Position numbers and translations under genes: made by a program. The notes below the pieces were generated by a model, which was not told where the DNA came from, did not search any database, and saw only the letters and a program-made list of their open reading frames with translations. A stretch of 64,000 bases of DNA from Aequorivita aurantiaca (GTDB lineage Bacteria; Bacteroidota; Bacteroidia; Flavobacteriales; Flavobacteriaceae): NCBI RefSeq assembly GCF_030410135.1, contig NZ_JAUGQQ010000001.1, positions 620,001 through 684,000 on the forward strand, written 5' to 3'. Shown in pieces: positions 26,785 to 36,019 of the stretch (position 1 is the stretch's first letter; each line of letters starts with the position of its first letter).

Positions 26785-27528
26785 ATGATAGAAATAAACC
26801 AACTTTCAAAAAAGTACAAAAACGCCGATTTCTTTTCGGTAAGAAACCTCGATTTGAAAGTTGAAGAAAGTGAAATTTACGGGCTGCTCGGCCCAAACGG
26901 CGCAGGAAAAACCACGCTTATCTCCATGCTCACCTCCCTGCTGAAACCCACTTCCGGTACGTTCACCATAAATGGCTTGAATTTTAGGGAAAACAAAAAT
27001 GAATTAAAGAAATTAATTGGTATAGTTCCGCAGGAATACGCACTCTATCCCACACTCACGGCTTTTGAAAATTTGCAATATTTCGGGAGTATGTACGGAA
27101 TTAAAGGAGAAATTCTCAAAAAATCCATTGCAGAACATTTGGAAATTATGGGGCTTTCCAAATTCGCCAATAAGAAAACTTCTACATTTTCCGGCGGAAT
27201 GAAACGTCGCGTAAACTTAATTGCTGGAATTTTACATAATCCAAAAGTTGTTTTTTTGGATGAACCCACTGTGGGAGTAGATGTGCAATCGAAAAATGCT
27301 ATTATCGATCATTTAAAATTGTTGAACTCGCAAGGCACCACAATAGTTTACACCTCGCACCATTTAAACGAAGCCGAGTTTTTCTGCACCCACGTTGCAA
27401 TAATAGACAATGGCGAAATAATTTTAAAAGGCATTCCTTCCGAATTGATAAAAAATCAGGAAAACGCCACCAGTTTGGAAGAAGTTTTTTTGGCAAAAAC
27501 CGGCAAAGCCCTCCGCGATTATGCATAA
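26785..27528 (+). CDS. ABC transporter ATP-binding protein
   Basis: 247 residues with Walker A GPNGAGKTT (36-44), Q-loop VPQEYALYP, signature TFSGGMKRRV near 135, Walker B VVFLDEP near 155 and H-loop TSHHLNEAE near 190. It resembles ABC-2 type exporters. Its last 8 bp overlap the permease gene. Its position in the locus suggests export of pigment or precursor across the inner membrane. The spacer before it carries a G-rich ctttgggggatttaggggg stretch. Confidence 0.93.
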   Translation: MIEINQLSKKYKNADFFSVRNLDLKVEESEIYGLLGPNGAGKTTLISMLTSLLKPTSGTFTINGLNFRENKNELKKLIGIVPQEYALYPTLTAFENLQYFGSMYGIKGEILKKSIAEHLEIMGLSKFANKKTSTFSGGMKRRVNLIAGILHNPKVVFLDEPTVGVDVQSKNAIIDHLKLLNSQGTTIVYTSHHLNEAEFFCTHVAIIDNGEIILKGIPSELIKNQENATSLEEVFLAKTGKALRDYA

Positions 27529-28789
27529 ACTTTGGGCCTCAACATATAAAGAATTTCTGCTTCTTGTCCGCGATTTGGGCGGAATTGCCATCCTCTTTAT
27601 TATGCCTCTATTGCTTCTGATTGTAATTACATTAGTGCAGGACAGCACTTTTAGAACAATTAGCGATGTAAAAATTCCGGTGCTTTTGGTGGATAATGAC
27701 AAAGGAGAAATTTCCAAAAACATTATTGAAAATCTATCAAATTCGAATTCTTTTGAAATTCTGCAAGAATCATCGGAAGTGGAAGCTAAAGAAGCGGTTT
27801 TCGCGGGTAAATATCAACTCGCAATTATCATTCCTGAAAATCTATCAGCTTCACTCCAAAAGAAAGTGGACCAAAATGTGGAAGGAATTTTATCAAAATT
27901 CGGTTTGGAGGAAAATTCGTCGTCAATTGCAAAAAAAGTAATTCCGCAGCAAGAGGTCCGTTTGTATTTTGATCCCGCAACCCAAACAAGTTTTAAATCG
28001 TCAGTGAAAAACGGCATTGACAAAATGATTTCAAAAATTGAAACCGAAAGCATTTATAAAGCGTTTCAAAATGAATTGGGCGAAGAAGATTCCGAACCCA
28101 TATTCGACACCGAAAATTTTATCGCATTCAAAGAAATTTTTCCCACTAAAAATAACGTGGAAATCCTCCCAAACTCAGCGCAGCACAACGTTCCGGCATG
28201 GACGCTGTTTGCTATTTTTTTCATCATAGTTCCGCTTTCAATCAATATGGTTAAGGAGAAAAATCAGGGAACTTTTGTGCGATTGCGCACCCAGCCAATA
28301 AATTATGCCACGGTTCTGGGTGGAAAAACTATTGTTTATTTAGGTGTTTGTATTATTCAATTTACGCTAATGTTGCTTGTAGGAATGTATCTTTTCCCAG
28401 CAATTGGCCTTCCGGGAATTGATGTTTCCGGCAAATTGCCGATGCTGTATACAGTTGCCCTTTTTTCGGGTTTGGCGGCGGTTGGGTTGGGACTTATGCT
28501 TGGCACCATTGCAAAAACACAGGAACAGGCCGCGCCGTTCGGCTCTACCTTGGTTGTTATTTTGGCTGCGCTCGGCGGGGTGTGGGTGCCTGTGTTTGTG
28601 ATGCCGAAATTGATGCAATTTGTTTCCATGATTTCTCCGATGAACTGGGGCTTGGAAGCATTTTATGATGTTTTTTTAAGAAATGTCGGTTTTGTTAAAA
28701 TCCTTCCCGAAATTTCATTATTATTGTTGTTCTTCCTTTTAATGCTCCTAATTTCAATCATTTATAATAGAAGAAAAAATGCCGTCTGA
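27521..28789 (+). CDS. ABC-2 type transporter permease
   Basis: 422 residues. One N-terminal membrane helix (about 20-40) is followed by a ~190-residue extracytoplasmic domain and then five hydrophobic segments from about 225 on, the layout of ABC-2 permeases of the YhhJ/DrrB group. GTFVRLRTQPINYATVLGGK lies before the second helix. It pairs with the ATPase upstream (8-bp overlap) and overlaps the thioesterase gene by 11 bp. The cargo is probably the flexirubin-type lipid; this is inferred from context only. Confidence 0.9.
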   Translation: MHKLWASTYKEFLLLVRDLGGIAILFIMPLLLLIVITLVQDSTFRTISDVKIPVLLVDNDKGEISKNIIENLSNSNSFEILQESSEVEAKEAVFAGKYQLAIIIPENLSASLQKKVDQNVEGILSKFGLEENSSSIAKKVIPQQEVRLYFDPATQTSFKSSVKNGIDKMISKIETESIYKAFQNELGEEDSEPIFDTENFIAFKEIFPTKNNVEILPNSAQHNVPAWTLFAIFFIIVPLSINMVKEKNQGTFVRLRTQPINYATVLGGKTIVYLGVCIIQFTLMLLVGMYLFPAIGLPGIDVSGKLPMLYTVALFSGLAAVGLGLMLGTIAKTQEQAAPFGSTLVVILAALGGVWVPVFVMPKLMQFVSMISPMNWGLEAFYDVFLRNVGFVKILPEISLLLLFFLLMLLISIIYNRRKNAV

Positions 28790-29207
28790 CAGCAAAAATG
28801 AAATAAGTTTCACCTCAGAAATTCGGGTACGGTTTACCGAAACCGACCCGTTGGGAATTGTATGGCACGGCAATTATATACAATATTTTGAGGATGGCCG
28901 CGAGGCTTTTGGCCGTGAGCATGGCATTTCCTATTTGGAACAAAAGGCAAACGGCTATACTTCACCCATTGTAAAATCGTCTTGCGAACACAAACTGCCA
29001 CTGCGTTACGGCGACGTGGCAACCATAAAAACAACATTCGTAAATTCCCCCGCGGCCAAAATGATTTTCCGCTATCGTATTTTTGATCCGAAGGGAAGAT
29101 TGGTATGTTTGGGCGAAACCATACAAGTTTTTTTGAATGAACACGGCGAACTTTCTTTAACGAAACCGCTGTTTTTTATTAACTGGAAAAAGAAAATGGG
29201 ACTTTAA
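28779..29207 (+). CDS. Acyl-CoA/ACP thioesterase, 4HBT hotdog family
   Basis: 142 residues with the family motif TETDPLGIVWHGNYIQYFE (the catalytic Asp in TDPLG, near residue 23), as in YbgC and 4-hydroxybenzoyl-CoA thioesterases. Such enzymes release an acid from CoA or ACP; in aryl polyene loci a thioesterase is usual for off-loading or proof-reading. It overlaps the ABC permease and is 3 bp from the next ketosynthase. Confidence 0.88.
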   Translation: MPSDSKNEISFTSEIRVRFTETDPLGIVWHGNYIQYFEDGREAFGREHGISYLEQKANGYTSPIVKSSCEHKLPLRYGDVATIKTTFVNSPAAKMIFRYRIFDPKGRLVCLGETIQVFLNEHGELSLTKPLFFINWKKKMGL

Positions 29208-29210
29208 ATA

Positions 29211-30359
29211 ATGACTGAAATCTTCATTTCATATAACAATATTTTCAGCAACCTTGGCTTTGATAGTGAAACTGTAGTGGCCCAAATAGAAAATGGAAAA
29301 TCCGGACTTCAAAAATTAGAGAACAAGTCACTTTTGCCCGAACCCTTTTGCGCCGCAATGCTTTCCGCAGAAGTGATAAAAGAAGAATTCATTAAAATTG
29401 GCGATGCTTCAAAGTTTACAAAGCTTGAACAGATGCTCATTTTCTCTTTGAAAAAAGTCATTGACGCTGCAAACATTCCTTTAAATGAAAAAGTCGGTTT
29501 AGTAATTTCAACCACAAAAGGCAATATTGATTTGCTTGAAAAAGAAAATAACTTTCCGGAAAATCGCGCTTATTTAAGCGAATTGGGCAAAACCATCCAA
29601 AACTTTTTCGAATTTGAAAATGAGGCGATTGTTCTGTCAAACGCCTGCGTTTCGGGAGTTTTGGCCATTTCCGTAGCGAAACGCTTTATTGCCGAAGGAA
29701 AATACGAGCACGTTTTCATTACCAGCGGCGATTTGGTATCGAAATTCGTGCTTGCTGGGTTCGATTCTTTTCAGGCTTTGTCCGCCGAACCGTGCAAACC
29801 ATACGATAAAAATCGCACGGGCATCAATTTGGGCGAGGTGGCCGCGAGTGCCTTGGTTACTTCTTACAAAGAAAATCTTCCAAAGGAAGCCGTTGCAATT
29901 TGGGGCGATGCAACCTGTAATGACGCCAACCATATTTCCGGCCCATCGCGCACCGGCGAAGGACTTTTCCGGAGTGTGAAAATTGCCCTAAACGAATCAA
30001 AAATTGCGGCATCACAAATTGATTATATTTCCGCACACGGCACCGCCACGCCCTTCAATGACGAAATGGAGGCAATCGCCTTTAACAGATTGGGGATGGA
30101 AAACATTCCCCTCAATAGTTTGAAGGGTTATTTTGGGCACACATTGGGCGCTTCGGGATTGTTGGAAACTATTGTGGGAATGCATTTTATGGCAAAAAAT
30201 ATTCTTTTTTCTTCTAAAGGTTTTTCCGACCTTGGCGTTTCGAAAAGTATCAAAATCATCAAAACCAATACACCGAAACCACAGCAAATTTTTCTAAAAA
30301 CCGCATCAGGTTTTGGAGGTTGCAACACAGCGGTGGTCCTCAAAAAAGTAAACAACTAA
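29211..30359 (+). CDS. Beta-ketoacyl-ACP synthase
   Basis: A 382-residue condensing enzyme with a full catalytic set: Cys146 in SNACVSGVLA, His276 in SAHGTATPFND and His310 in KGYFGHTLGASG. The N-terminus is divergent (MTEIFISYNNIFSNLG) compared with FabF, so a specialised role such as the first elongation from the aryl starter is plausible. It starts 3 bp after the thioesterase. Confidence 0.9.
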   Translation: MTEIFISYNNIFSNLGFDSETVVAQIENGKSGLQKLENKSLLPEPFCAAMLSAEVIKEEFIKIGDASKFTKLEQMLIFSLKKVIDAANIPLNEKVGLVISTTKGNIDLLEKENNFPENRAYLSELGKTIQNFFEFENEAIVLSNACVSGVLAISVAKRFIAEGKYEHVFITSGDLVSKFVLAGFDSFQALSAEPCKPYDKNRTGINLGEVAASALVTSYKENLPKEAVAIWGDATCNDANHISGPSRTGEGLFRSVKIALNESKIAASQIDYISAHGTATPFNDEMEAIAFNRLGMENIPLNSLKGYFGHTLGASGLLETIVGMHFMAKNILFSSKGFSDLGVSKSIKIIKTNTPKPQQIFLKTASGFGGCNTAVVLKKVNN

Positions 30360-30369
30360 CCAATCATAA

Positions 30370-31452
30370 ATGTCAAATCCAATAAAAAAATTGAACGCCG
30401 TTGAAGCTCTGGAAGAGGCCCACCGGATTGCCTTTGCACCCTTTGTCTTTCAAGCGTCGGTTTCGCTTCGGAAACTTGGGATTCTCGATTATATTTTCGA
30501 CCAACGTGAAAATGGCGGTCCAACCGTCAATGAAATTTCAGAAAACCTTTCCATTTCACCATATGGCGTGGGCGTTTTACTGGAAATTGCGGAAACTTCA
30601 AATATTGTGCTTAAAACTAAGGAACAATATGAACTCACAAAAGTTGGTTACTTCTTGAACTATAACACAACCACCGGTGTAAACCTAAATTTTGCCCACG
30701 ACGTCTGTTATAAGGGGTTGTTTCACCTAAACGATTCTATAAAAAATGGAAAACCCGAAGGACTGAAAGAGCTTGGGCAGTGGAAAACCATCTATGAGGG
30801 CCTGTCGCAATTGACCCCCACCGAGCAGCAATCGTGGTTTGATTTTGACCATCATTATTCCGATGATATTTTCGCGGATGCGTTGGAGCGTATTTTTGAG
30901 CGAAAGCCAAAAAACCTATTTGACGTGGGCGGAAACACGGGCAAATTTTCCATTAAATGTTGCAATTTTGACGAAGATGTTAATGTGAAAATTGTGGATT
31001 TGCCGGGACAATTGGCGATGGCTCTGGCCAATGCAGAAAGTCATGGATTTAAGGATAGAATTTCCGGACACGCCATTGATTGGCTTTCGGAGAATCCCCA
31101 AATTCCGAGCGGAGCAGACTTGATTTGGATGTGCCAGTTTTTAGATTGCTTTTCAGAGGATGAAATTGTAAAAATTTTGAGTACTTGCTCTGAGTCCATG
31201 GATGACAAGGCCCAACTAATAATTGTAGAAACCTTTACGGACAGGCAGGCCTTTCGGGCTTCGCAATTTATTTTGGAAGCCACATCACTTTATTTTACGG
31301 TGTTGGCAAATGGAAACAGCAAAATGTACCCTTCAACCGTTTTTTTAAGACTTATTGACAAAGCCGGTTTGCAACTCAGGGACGATATACAGTTGGGCGA
31401 ATATCACACCATGCTTGTTTGTGAAAAGAAAACCGCCACGATAAGCGCTTAA
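30370..31452 (+). CDS. SAM-dependent O-methyltransferase-like protein
   Basis: 360 residues. The N-terminal half is a winged-helix dimerisation region (GPTVNEISENLSISPYGVGVLLE) and the C-terminal half a Rossmann fold with the SAM loop DVGGNTGKF near residue 182 and VDLPGQ near 208. The layout fits small-molecule O-methyltransferases. Methylation of the aryl ring or resorcinol would match known flexirubin diversity, but the usual catalytic His is not obvious to me, so another tailoring role cannot be excluded. Confidence 0.82.
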   Translation: MSNPIKKLNAVEALEEAHRIAFAPFVFQASVSLRKLGILDYIFDQRENGGPTVNEISENLSISPYGVGVLLEIAETSNIVLKTKEQYELTKVGYFLNYNTTTGVNLNFAHDVCYKGLFHLNDSIKNGKPEGLKELGQWKTIYEGLSQLTPTEQQSWFDFDHHYSDDIFADALERIFERKPKNLFDVGGNTGKFSIKCCNFDEDVNVKIVDLPGQLAMALANAESHGFKDRISGHAIDWLSENPQIPSGADLIWMCQFLDCFSEDEIVKILSTCSESMDDKAQLIIVETFTDRQAFRASQFILEATSLYFTVLANGNSKMYPSTVFLRLIDKAGLQLRDDIQLGEYHTMLVCEKKTATISA

Positions 31453-31468
31453 TAGGATTTCAATTTTA

Positions 31469-32092
31469 ATGAGTTTGAACCAAAACTATCGCATAAAAAG
31501 TTTTTGCCACCTGAAAAACCAGTCACTTACGGTGAATGGGCAATCCGTTTTTGACGATGCTTCGGAAGATTTTCAAACATTTATTAAAAATGCCTATAAG
31601 TTTTTAAAGACCGATTATCCCAAATTTTTCAAAATGGATAGTCTAAGCAAATTGGCATTTTTAGCGGCAGATGTTTTACTGAAAAGAGAAAATCTGAACG
31701 AGGAAGAAAATAACATCGCCTTAATATTTTCAAATAGAGCCTCCAGTTTGGATACCGACCGAAAGCACCAAGCGGCCATTGAAAATGAGGAGGAATATTT
31801 CCCAAGTCCAGCGGTATTTGTTTACACCCTTCCCAATATTTGCTTGGGCGAGATAAGTATAAAACACAGGCTTTATTCTGAAAATAGTTTTTTTATCTTT
31901 GACCACTTCAACGCTGAACATTTGCATCTGTACGCCAATAGTTTATTGCGAAACGAAAAAGCAGAAAAGGTACTTTGTGGCTGGGTAGATTTGGACGAAA
32001 ACGGTTATGAAGCCTTCCTCTATTTAGTTGAAAACGAAGGCGAAATAGAACATAATATTAAACAAATAAATAGAATATACACATTATCATGA
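31469..32092 (+). CDS. Half-length ketosynthase-like protein, no active-site Cys
   Basis: 207 residues. It contains KS-like elements (LAFLAADVLLK, NIALIFSNRASSLDTD, FVYTLPNICLGEISIKH) equivalent to the N-terminal half of a ketosynthase, then ends. Where a KS would have its Cys it reads SENSFFIF. Such truncated proteins recur in aryl polyene type loci beside an ACP. Probably a scaffold or partner for the ACP encoded by the overlapping next gene (4-bp overlap). This family reading is by pattern, not by alignment. Confidence 0.68.
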   Translation: MSLNQNYRIKSFCHLKNQSLTVNGQSVFDDASEDFQTFIKNAYKFLKTDYPKFFKMDSLSKLAFLAADVLLKRENLNEEENNIALIFSNRASSLDTDRKHQAAIENEEEYFPSPAVFVYTLPNICLGEISIKHRLYSENSFFIFDHFNAEHLHLYANSLLRNEKAEKVLCGWVDLDENGYEAFLYLVENEGEIEHNIKQINRIYTLS

Positions 32093-32346
32093 GCGACCTG
32101 AAACAAGAATTAAAAGAAAAAATAATAGAGCAATTGAACCTTGAAGAGATATCGGTAGCTGATATTGCCGATGATGACGCGCTTTTTGGCGACGGATTGG
32201 GGCTAGATTCCATCGATGCGTTGGAACTTATTGTTATGTTGGACAAAGATTACGGCATTCGTCTTAGCGACCCGAAAGAGGGAAGAAAGATTTTTGAATC
32301 TGTGCAAGTAATGGCAGATTATATTCAAGAACATCGCACGAAGTAA
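32089..32346 (+). CDS. Acyl carrier protein (second)
   Basis: 85 residues with phosphopantetheine Ser41 in LGLDSIDALEL. The second helix ELIVMLDKDYGIRLSDPKEGRKIF carries an insertion compared with housekeeping AcpP, as in aryl-polyene-type ACPs. It overlaps the truncated KS-like gene by 4 bp and is followed by the KS/CLF pair, so this is the most likely carrier for polyene extension. Confidence 0.9.
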   Translation: MSDLKQELKEKIIEQLNLEEISVADIADDDALFGDGLGLDSIDALELIVMLDKDYGIRLSDPKEGRKIFESVQVMADYIQEHRTK

Positions 32347-32360
32347 TTTCCGAAAACTTG

Positions 32361-33563
32361 ATGAGCAAAGGCGTAGCCATAACCGGAATGGGCATTATTT
32401 CTGCCATTGGCAACAATGTGCCGGAAAATTATGATGCGCTCATAAATGGAAAAAAAGGCATCACCCGCGTTGATAACATCGATACAATTCAGCGTGATGA
32501 AATTATGGTTGGCGAAGTGAAATTTACCAACGATGAGTTAATTGCCCAACTAAATCTTCCACCAGAAAACAACTATTCCCGAACTGCTATGCTCGCAGTA
32601 ATTGCCGCAAAGGAGGCTTTTGCAAATGCTGAAATTACCGATATAAAAAAACACAGAACGGGCATTATATCTGGCACCAGCGTAGGCGGAATGGATATGA
32701 CCGAAAAATATTACTACGAATATCTAACCGAAAAACCTTTTCAAAAATATATTGAAAGCCATCACGCCGGCGATTCAACGCAAAAAATCGCCGAACAATT
32801 GGGCATTGAGGAAAGTTTGGTTACAACCATTAGCACCGCCTGCTCTTCCGCGGCAAATGCAATTATGCTTGGCGCACGACTTATAAAATCCGGGAAATTG
32901 GACCGTGTTTTGGTGGGTGGCGCGGATTGCCTCTCAAAGTTTACCATCAACGGTTTCAAAACCTTGATGATTTTAAGCGATACTTTCAACACTCCTTTTG
33001 ACGAAAACCGAAAAGGATTAAATCTTGGCGAAGCTGCTGCCTTTCTAGTTTTGGAAAGTGACGAAGTTGTAAAAGTCGAAAACAAAAAAGTGCTAGCTTA
33101 CGTAAAAGGTTACGGAAATGCCAACGATGCCTTTCACCAAACCGCATCTTCGGACAATGGCGATGGCGCCACTTTGGCGATGGAAAAAGCATTGAAAGTT
33201 GCAAATTTAAAACCTTCGGAAATTGATTACATAAACGCCCACGGCACCGCCACCGGTAATAACGACCTTTCGGAAGGCAGGGCGATTCTTCGGATTTTTG
33301 GTGAAAATGTACCGGAATTCAGTTCAACAAAAGCATATACGGGCCATACTTTGGCTGCGGCTGGAGCAATTGAAGCGATTTATTCCGTATTGGCGTTGCA
33401 ACATAATGTGATTTTTCCAAACCTGAATTTTAAAACCCCGATGAAGGAATTTTCAATGGTTCCCCAAACGGAATTGAAACAAAAAGTATTGAAAACGGTA
33501 CTTTCCAATTCGCTTGGTTTTGGCGGGAATTGTTCAACGGTTATATTTTCAAAAGAAGCTTAA
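32361..33563 (+). CDS. Beta-ketoacyl-ACP synthase, KS-alpha of a KS/CLF pair
   Basis: 400 residues with Cys161 in STACSSAANA, His294 in NAHGTATGNND and His329 in KAYTGHTLAAAG. The ATG at 32361 is used; a TTG one codon earlier is unlikely. Its stop overlaps the start of the Cys-less partner by 1 bp. This coupling matches type II PKS ketosynthase/chain-length-factor heterodimers and the corresponding pair in aryl polyene loci. Confidence 0.92.
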   Translation: MSKGVAITGMGIISAIGNNVPENYDALINGKKGITRVDNIDTIQRDEIMVGEVKFTNDELIAQLNLPPENNYSRTAMLAVIAAKEAFANAEITDIKKHRTGIISGTSVGGMDMTEKYYYEYLTEKPFQKYIESHHAGDSTQKIAEQLGIEESLVTTISTACSSAANAIMLGARLIKSGKLDRVLVGGADCLSKFTINGFKTLMILSDTFNTPFDENRKGLNLGEAAAFLVLESDEVVKVENKKVLAYVKGYGNANDAFHQTASSDNGDGATLAMEKALKVANLKPSEIDYINAHGTATGNNDLSEGRAILRIFGENVPEFSSTKAYTGHTLAAAGAIEAIYSVLALQHNVIFPNLNFKTPMKEFSMVPQTELKQKVLKTVLSNSLGFGGNCSTVIFSKEA

Positions 33564-34627
33564 TGAAGAAGGTTTTCATAAATAGCATCGCTTCCATTTC
33601 CTCCCAAAAAACGTTTGATAACAGTGTTTTTTTGAATGAAATAATCGATTATAACAATACCGTAATTTTCGCGCACGACCCAGATTACAAACAATACATT
33701 CCACCCGCCGCTGCCCGACGAATGGCGAAAGGGATAAAAATGGGAGTTGTAGCTTCTAAAATCGCAATGGACGAAGCGGGAATTGAAACCGTCGACGCCA
33801 TAATCACAGGTACGGGAATGGGCTGTATGATTGATTCCGAAAAGTTTGTGAGCGCGATTATTGACAATAACGAACAATATTTAACGCCAACATCATTTAT
33901 TCAAAGCACCCACAACACTGTTGCAGGGCAGATTGCTTTGGGAATGGAATGCAAAGCTTATAATTTTACGTACGTTCACTCCGCGATTTCCTTTGAATCG
34001 GCTTTGCTCGACGCAAAAATGCAGCTTGAAAATGACGAAGCCGAGCATATTTTGGTGGGAGGTGTTGAGGAATTGGGCGAACATACCACAAAAGTTCACC
34101 GAACAATAAATCATATAAAACCTGAAGCCGTTACTATTTCAACAGTTTTAAATTCTAAAACTGAAGGCGCTGTTTTTAGCGAAGGGGCCAATTTCTTTGC
34201 GGTTTCCAACGAAAAAAGGGAAAGTTGCTACGCGGAATTGCTTGCGGTTGAAACTTATAATACCCTCCAAAAGGAAAGGGTTTCTGAAACCATCGAATAC
34301 TTTTTGGAAGAAAATAATCTGAAAATTGACAACATCGATTTAGTGGTTTTGGGAAACAACGGCGATGTGGAATTTGATAGTTATTACACCCAACTTTCCG
34401 AAGGGATGTTCCGCCAAACCCAACAGGTTTTTTACAAACATTTGGTTGGCGAAAACAATACCGTTTCGGCTTTCGGGATTTGGCTGGCTTCAAAAATTAT
34501 AAAAATCCAAAGTATTCCTGAAATTTTGAAAATCAACAGTATTGCTACTTCCGAAGTTAAAACGGTTTTGTGCTACAATCAATATCGCGGCCAAAACCAC
34601 AGCCTTGTTCTACTAAAAAAATGCTGA
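33563..34627 (+). CDS. Ketosynthase-like chain length factor (KS-beta)
   Basis: 354 residues, thiolase fold by pattern (AIITGTGMGCMIDSEKF, STHNTVAGQIALG, HILVGGVEE). Aligning the helix AxxxA-LVGG with the upstream KS puts Ala141 at the nucleophile position (HSAISFES), and the HGT and GHT catalytic loops are absent. It is therefore a non-catalytic partner that probably sets polyene chain length. Translationally coupled to the KS before it and to the deacetylase after it. Confidence 0.82.
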   Translation: MKKVFINSIASISSQKTFDNSVFLNEIIDYNNTVIFAHDPDYKQYIPPAAARRMAKGIKMGVVASKIAMDEAGIETVDAIITGTGMGCMIDSEKFVSAIIDNNEQYLTPTSFIQSTHNTVAGQIALGMECKAYNFTYVHSAISFESALLDAKMQLENDEAEHILVGGVEELGEHTTKVHRTINHIKPEAVTISTVLNSKTEGAVFSEGANFFAVSNEKRESCYAELLAVETYNTLQKERVSETIEYFLEENNLKIDNIDLVVLGNNGDVEFDSYYTQLSEGMFRQTQQVFYKHLVGENNTVSAFGIWLASKIIKIQSIPEILKINSIATSEVKTVLCYNQYRGQNHSLVLLKKC

Positions 34628-35397
34628 GGTTTTATACCATAAATGCGCTCGCATTGGTAATCTTTTTTGGATTACTGCTTGCGGGTTTTTTCGGTGACAT
34701 TCCCGTGTGGCTTTATGTTTTGTTTGTTGTGATTTGGGTTTTGATTACCGCAATCGGTTCGTTTCAAATTAAAATTAACTACCATTTCCAATCCTTAAAC
34801 CACAATTACAAAACTTCAGAAAATCATATTTCAATCACTTTTGACGATGGGCCAAATCCAGATTTTACACCAAAAGTTTTACTTCTTTTAAAAGAATACA
34901 ATGCAAAAGCAACTTTCTTTTTAATTGGAAAAAATGCTGAAAGGCATCCGGAAATTGTTCGCCAAATTATTGAAGAAGGACATACAATCGGCAACCATTC
35001 GTACTCACATTCCAAAAACTTCGGGTTTTTTTCTTCGGAAAAAGTCGCAGCTGAATTGAAAAAAACGAACGCAGTTTTAAAGGAAATCACAGGTAAGGAA
35101 ATTAAAATGTTTCGTCCCCCCTTCGGTGTTACAAATCCGAACATTAAAAAAGCGTTGAAAAAAACGGGTCATTTTTCCATCGGTTGGAGCAAGCGTAGTT
35201 TGGACACGACAAACCATTCCCAAGAAAAAATTCTGAATCGCATTACTGCGAATTTAAAAAAGGGCGACATTATTCTACTTCACGACAGCAGCGCGAAAAC
35301 CGTTGCCGTATTGGAACAGTTATTGTTAACTTTGCCTCCGCACAAATTGCAGTCCGTTCCCGTGGATCATTTACTTGAAATTGAAGCCTATGCGTAG
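34621..35397 (+). CDS. Membrane-anchored polysaccharide deacetylase family protein
   Basis: 258 residues. Two hydrophobic helices (about 5-45) anchor a NodB-fold domain with TFDDGP at 73-78, HSYSH at 126-130, RPPFG near 160 and LLHDSS near 225. All metal and base residues are present. It overlaps the CLF gene by 7 bp and the LolA gene by 8 bp, so it belongs to the pigment operon. What it deacetylates there is not known; a role in hydrolysing an N- or O-acyl group on a pigment intermediate is conceivable. Confidence 0.85.
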   Translation: MLRFYTINALALVIFFGLLLAGFFGDIPVWLYVLFVVIWVLITAIGSFQIKINYHFQSLNHNYKTSENHISITFDDGPNPDFTPKVLLLLKEYNAKATFFLIGKNAERHPEIVRQIIEEGHTIGNHSYSHSKNFGFFSSEKVAAELKKTNAVLKEITGKEIKMFRPPFGVTNPNIKKALKKTGHFSIGWSKRSLDTTNHSQEKILNRITANLKKGDIILLHDSSAKTVAVLEQLLLTLPPHKLQSVPVDHLLEIEAYA

Positions 35398-36019
35398 TTA
35401 TTTTTTATTGTTATTTTTTATTGTTTTTGGCAGTGCAATGCAAGCGCAGGAAACCGCGATGAGCACTTCGGAAATTGCTTCCTTTAAAGAAAAAGTGGTC
35501 GCTTCCGCAAAAAATACCCAAACAATTAAATCGGATTTTACCCAATACAAACATCTCGACTTTTTAGCCGACGATGTGAAAACTTCGGGGAAAATGGTTT
35601 TCAAAGCTCCCAATTTGGTGAAGTGGGAATACACAAATCCGTATAAATACAGCGTAATTTTTAAGGAAGACCAACTGCTGATAAACGATGGCGGCACCAA
35701 AAGCAAAGTGGATATTGGCAATAGCAAACTTTTCAAAAAACTGAACCAATTGATCGTTAACAGCGTAAAAGGGAATATGTTCAGCGATGCCGATTTTACG
35801 GTTTCCTTCTTTAAATCTCCCAAATACAACAAAGCGGTTTTCATTCCAAAGGACAAAAAAATTGCGGGTTATATTGCTTCCTTTGAATTGCTTTTCAATA
35901 AAGATGACGCGCAAGTTTATGAAGTGAAAATGGTGGAGCCGTCGCAGGATTTTACCCGAATTATTTTCAGTAATCGCGTTTTAAACAGCACCATAAATGA
36001 TTCGGCTTTTAGCAATTAG
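35390..36019 (+). CDS. LolA-like periplasmic lipoprotein carrier
   Basis: 209 residues, signal peptide to about AMQAQ (residue 20), then the LolA pattern TIKSDFTQYKHLDFL, GKMVFKAPNLVKWEYTNPY and INDGG. LolA forms a half-barrel with a hydrophobic pocket. Locus-specific copies in aryl polyene clusters are thought to shuttle the pigment lipid to the outer membrane. It overlaps the next gene, a lipoprotein, by 23 bp. The ATG at 35390 is used; an upstream in-frame start at 35375 would only extend into the deacetylase gene. Confidence 0.87.
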   Translation: MRSYFLLLFFIVFGSAMQAQETAMSTSEIASFKEKVVASAKNTQTIKSDFTQYKHLDFLADDVKTSGKMVFKAPNLVKWEYTNPYKYSVIFKEDQLLINDGGTKSKVDIGNSKLFKKLNQLIVNSVKGNMFSDADFTVSFFKSPKYNKAVFIPKDKKIAGYIASFELLFNKDDAQVYEVKMVEPSQDFTRIIFSNRVLNSTINDSAFSN

